Assembly: GCA_021296015.1 (NCBI GenBank)
Contig: JAGWBG010000114.1
Coordinates: 1-8,973, forward strand
Direction of reading: 5' to 3'
From: Dehalococcoidia bacterium
GTDB lineage: Bacteria; Chloroflexota; Dehalococcoidia; Lucifugimonadales; JAGWBF01
DNA length: 8,973 nucleotides
The notes under the pieces are model-generated. The model saw only the letters and a list, made by a program, of their open reading frames with translations, had not been told where the DNA came from and ran no database searches. Both the position numbers and the translations under genes were made by a program. This document shows, piece by piece, positions 6,645-8,973 of the stretch; the stretch's first letter is position 1, and the number at the start of each line of letters is the position of its first letter.

Positions 6645-6672
6645 ATTATACTCGAAAACCCGAAAAGGGCAA
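6645..6672 (-). promoter_or_regulatory. Sigma-70-type promoter of the thiolase-fold operon
   Basis: On the minus strand a perfect -10 box TATAAT (6645-6650) is preceded by a 16-base spacer and TTGCCC (6667-6672), which matches four of six bases of the -35 consensus. Transcription would begin near 6638, giving about 40 untranslated bases before the GTG. It lies between the kinase stop and the operon, so the five downstream genes should be transcribed independently of the kinase. No operator-like palindrome stands out; the spacer and its edge hold a direct repeat of CGAAAA. Confidence 0.6.
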
Positions 6673-6701
6673 CCACAACCCATGGGGCGGTAGGGGTCGT
6701 G

Positions 6702-6718
6702 GCAAGCTCAGGGCAGGC
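6702..6718 (-). repeat. 17-base repeat, copy at the kinase stop codon
   Basis: On the minus strand GCCTGCCCTGAGCTTGC overlaps the end of the kinase gene and its TGA stop. An identical 17-base copy is on the plus strand at 7781-7797, beyond the other end of the kinase, so the two copies are inverted about 1.06 kb apart. The core CCTGAGCTTG resembles a short repeat common in many bacterial intergenic regions. Confidence 0.7.
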
Positions 6719-7706
6719 TCTGCCACACCAGGGCAGCAGCCCCCAGCAGGCCGATGTCGTCACCTAAAGAGCTAACTTCCAGCCTGAAGCCCAGCTTTTG
6801 TATGTGGCTCATGGTGTGCTCTTCGATATAGGCCCGGACTGAGGGTTGCAGATAGTCCCAGTTGAGGGAAACGCCGCCGCCAATTACAATGACGTCCGGG
6901 TTGAAGGTGTGGAGGATGTTTACCAGGCCTGCTCCCAGGGAACGGGCCACATCATCCAGGATTTCCCTGGACAATTGGTCTCCCAGGGTTGCTGCCTCGA
7001 ACACCGTCGCCGACGAGATACCGGCCGGGTCGCCGGAGGCCATATCCCTCATCATGGAGCCGTCTCCCTCCGGCAGCCGTCTCCTGGCCGTGTAGGCTAT
7101 GGCCGTGCCCGAGGCCAGGGCCTCCAGACAGCCCGTTGACCCACACTTGCAGATAGGGCCATGTATGTCTATGCACGTGTGGCCCAACTCTCCGGCCATG
7201 CCATTAGCCCCCATCAGAGGACGTCCGTTGACGACGACCCCGCCGCCTATTCCGGTGCTCACGGTCAGGTAAACCAGCGTATGAGCGCCCACGCCTCCAC
7301 CGTAGCGGTACTCGCCCAAGGCTGCCAGAGTAGCGTCGTTGCCCACCATGACTGGCCACTCCACCCTGTTCTCCCACAGGGACTTGAAGGAAACACCATC
7401 CAGGCCGGGGATGTTGGGCGGGTTATACATAATTCCCGTTTCCGGATCTATGGGACCCGCAAGACCCAACCCGATCCCGGCTATCTCCAGCCCTCCCGCG
7501 TGGGAGATAGCCGCGTCACGCATGGACTCTATCCGCCCTATAACGGCCTGCCCATTGTCCTGGGCGCCGGTGGGCACCCTGTCTCTCCATACGATGTCGC
7601 CGCCTGGTGTGACAAGGGCCACCCTTATCCAGTTGCCCCCCACGTCCATAACCAGGGCAACAGGACCTTCACCGTGTAGGGATGTTCCGCCTGTGTCGTC
7701 ACTCAT
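6708..7706 (-). CDS. ROK-family sugar kinase (glucokinase-like)
   Basis: This complete 332-residue kinase of the ROK family phosphorylates a hexose (commonly glucose, sometimes fructose, mannose or N-acetylmannosamine) with ATP in the cytoplasm. The phosphate-binding loop is MDVGGNWIRVAL (20-31), with Asn25 where Thr is usual. GIGLGLAGPID is at 78-87. The catalytic pair is in VGND (Asn123, Asp124), with STGIGGGVVVNG (150-161) after it. The sugar/zinc region GELGHTCID (172-180) has Glu173 and His176, followed by Cys186-x-Cys188 and Cys193-Leu-Glu195. IVIGGGVS (273-280) is the adenosine motif. There is no N-terminal DNA-binding domain, so this is a kinase rather than a ROK repressor. The start ATG has GGGAGG six bases upstream. 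It lies alone between the inverted-repeat element and the thiolase operon promoter. The exact sugar is undetermined. Confidence 0.93.
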   Translation of the reverse strand: MSDDTGGTSLHGEGPVALVMDVGGNWIRVALVTPGGDIVWRDRVPTGAQDNGQAVIGRIESMRDAAISHAGGLEIAGIGLGLAGPIDPETGIMYNPPNIPGLDGVSFKSLWENRVEWPVMVGNDATLAALGEYRYGGGVGAHTLVYLTVSTGIGGGVVVNGRPLMGANGMAGELGHTCIDIHGPICKCGSTGCLEALASGTAIAYTARRRLPEGDGSMMRDMASGDPAGISSATVFEAATLGDQLSREILDDVARSLGAGLVNILHTFNPDVIVIGGGVSLNWDYLQPSVRAYIEEHTMSHIQKLGFRLEVSSLGDDIGLLGAAALVWQSLP

Positions 7707-7712
7707 CTGTAG

Positions 7713-7718
7713 CCTCCC
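7713..7718 (-). promoter_or_regulatory. Ribosome binding site of the ROK kinase
   Basis: GGGAGG lies six bases before the ATG at 7704-7706 on the minus strand. It is outside the inverted-repeat element, so the kinase keeps its own initiation signal. Confidence 0.7.
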
Positions 7719-7732
7719 GGCCAGTGCTTGTT

Positions 7733-7834
7733 AAGAGGGTGTATAGAAAGTCCCTTCTCCCCTGATGGTAGAAAATTAAGGCCTGCCCTGAGCTTGCTGA
7801 AGGGATGAGGGAGCACCTTGCTAGACACCCTCTA
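7733..7834. mobile_element. MITE-like inverted-repeat element, about 100 bp
   Basis: The arms 7733-7746 and 7821-7834 match at 12 of 14 positions as an inverted repeat (core AGAGGGTGT and ACACCCTCT), flanked by TA on each side if one base is allowed to shift. The interior holds the 17-base CCTGAGCTTGC repeat (7781-7797) and further loosely self-complementary pyrimidine and purine stretches (TCCCTTCTCCCC and GAAGGGATGAGGGA). No open frame fits. It occupies almost the whole 125-base gap between two minus-strand genes, and its right arm supplies the stop of the thioredoxin gene. It could instead be a fixed hairpin that ends or stabilises the transcript. Confidence 0.5.
7781..7797 (+). repeat. 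17-base repeat, copy inside the inverted-repeat element
   Basis: GCCTGCCCTGAGCTTGC on the plus strand is identical to the minus-strand copy at 6702-6718. It continues into TGAAGGG, so that CTT-GCTG-AAG can form a tiny hairpin, like the widespread CCTGAGCTTGTCGAAGG repeat from which it differs slightly. Confidence 0.7.
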
Positions 7835-8425
7835 TGGGGTCAGGAGTTGGTCCAGGGTCGCCCGCAGGTCCTCAGACTCCATAGGGCCTACGAACTTTCG
7901 TACCAGGGTCCCTCGGGCATCTACAAAGAACTTTTCAGGAATACCTGAGACTCCGTAATTGATGGCAATCTGGCCCTTCTCGTCAAGGACGTTGGGATAA
8001 GGCAGGTCGAACTCCTGGGCATAACGGCCCACGTCTCCCGGGTCGTCCCAGATGGCCACACCCACGAACTCAACGTTCTTACCTTCGTACTCGCGATACA
8101 CCCGGGCCAGGGCAGGAGCTTCCTGCCGACAGGGGGGACACCATGAGGACCAGAAGTCCAGCATCACCACCTTGCCACGCAACTCCGACAGACTCACCAT
8201 GTTGCCATTCAGGTCGCTCTTGGCGAAATCGGGGGAGGGCTGCTGCTCAACGGCTACCTCACCGAAACTTCTGTTTACGCCGAACCCGCCGGGGTTGCCC
8301 CCGGACTGGACCAAGGCCCATCCCAGCAGCGCAAAGAGAGCTACAACCGGGACTAGGGAGGCGGCAATTATCAGGTTGCGCTTCCTGGTGTCTGCCTTGC
8401 CCTCGCCGGGGGCAGCAGGACTCAT
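7832..8425 (-). CDS. Membrane-anchored TlpA/ResA-type thiol-disulfide oxidoreductase
   Basis: This protein of about 197 residues has a short basic N-terminus (ADTRKRN), one membrane anchor (about residues 18-40, LIIAASLVPVVALFALLGWALV) and an extracytoplasmic thioredoxin fold. The redox motif is WCPPC (Cys96, Cys99) after VVMLDFWSS, and the cis-proline is Pro163 in SGIPEKFFVD. Together with the insert VAIWDDPGDVGRYAQEFDLPYPNVLD this is typical of TlpA/ResA/CcmG proteins, which reduce apocytochrome c or other exported proteins. The ATG at 8425 is chosen. A TTG at 8458, which would overlap the upstream gene, lacks a ribosome binding site; the ATG has only a weak one (GAGCGAG), so the start is uncertain. 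It follows the upstream membrane protein by 13 bases, so the two are probably an operon. Its TAG stop is formed by the edge of the inverted-repeat element. Confidence 0.9.
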   Translation of the reverse strand: MSPAAPGEGKADTRKRNLIIAASLVPVVALFALLGWALVQSGGNPGGFGVNRSFGEVAVEQQPSPDFAKSDLNGNMVSLSELRGKVVMLDFWSSWCPPCRQEAPALARVYREYEGKNVEFVGVAIWDDPGDVGRYAQEFDLPYPNVLDEKGQIAINYGVSGIPEKFFVDARGTLVRKFVGPMESEDLRATLDQLLTP

Positions 8426-8438
8426 CTCGCTCAAGCTG

Positions 8439-8973
8439 TTACTCTCTCTCGGAAGCAAGGGCCAGCCGGAGAAGCTGGGATTTCATCTCCTGCCTGCGCT
8501 GGGCATAGTCCGATTGGTCCATGCCCCCACGCTCATAAAGATCATCCAACCTTGCTATCCTTTCCACCAATACACGGCGCTCAGTTTCCAATGGGGACTC
8601 AAGCCCGTTAGCCGCCGGGGCTTCGGCCCCGCTCTCAGGCCCCGCACCGGAAGCGGCCGCCTTTTCAACCCGCCTGAACACCACCCCGTACAGGAGAAGG
8701 GCAGCCAGCACAAACCCCACGGCGCTTGGAATGCCTATCTTGAGATAAGGCCCATCCGTGAGACTGTTCCCCAGTCGTCCCAGCGGACCCGGCTGGGGAA
8801 GGCCCTCTATCTCCATGTTGACTCTGCCTCCAGGCTCCAAGTCGCTCTTTACCCAGACCCTATAAACCTCTCCGGCCTCATCAATCAGCGGCGATGAGAC
8901 CAGCAGGTCGGAGTCCCGGAGGCTGCCGATGGCGTCCGCCATGAGGAACCTGAAGGTACCTGCGCCCATGGGG
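8439..8973 (-). CDS. Single-pass membrane protein with C-terminal helical tail (5' partial), cytochrome c biogenesis-associated?
   Basis: The frame is still open at the window edge, and the ATG at 8969 is probably internal. Counting from that ATG, residues 1-58 form a beta-rich extracytoplasmic piece (VYRVWVKSDLEPGGRVNMEIEGLP). It is followed by a membrane helix at about 79-98 (IGIPSAVGFVLAALLLYGVVF) and a positive RRVEK stop-transfer end. A Gly/Ala/Pro/Glu linker (102-128) leads to a charged helical tail, LDDLYERGGMDQSDYAQRRQEMKSQLLRLA (141-170, given here only to mark LDDLYERGG and QRRQEMKSQL). Such tails resemble the short SHOCT-like or CcmH-like ends seen in Chloroflexota membrane proteins near cytochrome c maturation genes. 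That link rests on the adjoining thioredoxin and is inference. I do not recognise the N-terminal domain. Confidence 0.75.
   Translation of the reverse strand, partial: PMGAGTFRFLMADAIGSLRDSDLLVSSPLIDEAGEVYRVWVKSDLEPGGRVNMEIEGLPQPGPLGRLGNSLTDGPYLKIGIPSAVGFVLAALLLYGVVFRRVEKAAASGAGPESGAEAPAANGLESPLETERRVLVERIARLDDLYERGGMDQSDYAQRRQEMKSQLLRLALASERE

Noticed and set aside
5572..6693. Long plus-strand open frame of 373 codons
   Set aside because: It is antisense to the thiolase-fold gene, shows no recognisable domain, and is explained by GC-rich codon bias on the opposite strand.
7740..7745. TATACA as a -10 box for the kinase, inside the inverted-repeat element
   Set aside because: No acceptable -35 hexamer lies 16-18 bases upstream on the minus strand, and the hexamer is part of the element's terminal arm.

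Overview
The window is a GC-rich bacterial fragment with densely packed genes, nearly all preceded by AGGAGG-type ribosome binding sites. The mix of genes (a heterodimeric ABC exporter with a Gly/Met-rich N-terminus, a thiolase-fold protein paired with a DUF35 protein, a duplicated dimeric alpha/beta-barrel protein, a ROK sugar kinase, and a TlpA thioredoxin next to a membrane protein with a short helical tail) fits a Chloroflexota genome of the Dehalococcoidia/SAR202 kind. That placement is inference from gene content, not from a marker gene.

Layout. Bases 2-3004 (+ strand): two abutting half-ABC exporters, the first cut by the window edge. Bases 3023-6597 (- strand): a five-gene run that converges on the exporter. 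It starts at a promoter with a perfect TATAAT box (6645-6672) and reads thiolase-fold protein, DUF35 zinc-ribbon/OB protein, tandem alpha/beta-barrel protein, an unusual protein of 11-residue repeats, and a dolichol-phosphate-mannose-synthase-like glycosyltransferase broken by a frameshift. Bases 6708-7706 (-): a complete ROK-family kinase. Bases 7733-7834: a roughly 100-bp inverted-repeat element, MITE-like. Bases 7832-8973 (-): a membrane-anchored TlpA/ResA-type thioredoxin and, just upstream, a single-pass membrane protein cut by the window edge.

How the genes work together. The exporter halves have complementary lesions (Asp for the catalytic Glu in one, LSVGQ for LSGGQ in the other). They should therefore form a heterodimer with one degenerate and one working ATP site. 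The thiolase-fold protein lacks the usual thiolase catalytic residues and has tyrosines in two active-site motifs. Its DUF35 partner is translationally coupled to it, which suggests a two-subunit CoA-thioester enzyme, possibly a retro-aldolase of the Ltp2-ChsH2(DUF35) kind. The best candidates for something undescribed are this pair together with the duplicated alpha/beta-barrel protein and the 107-residue repeat protein downstream.
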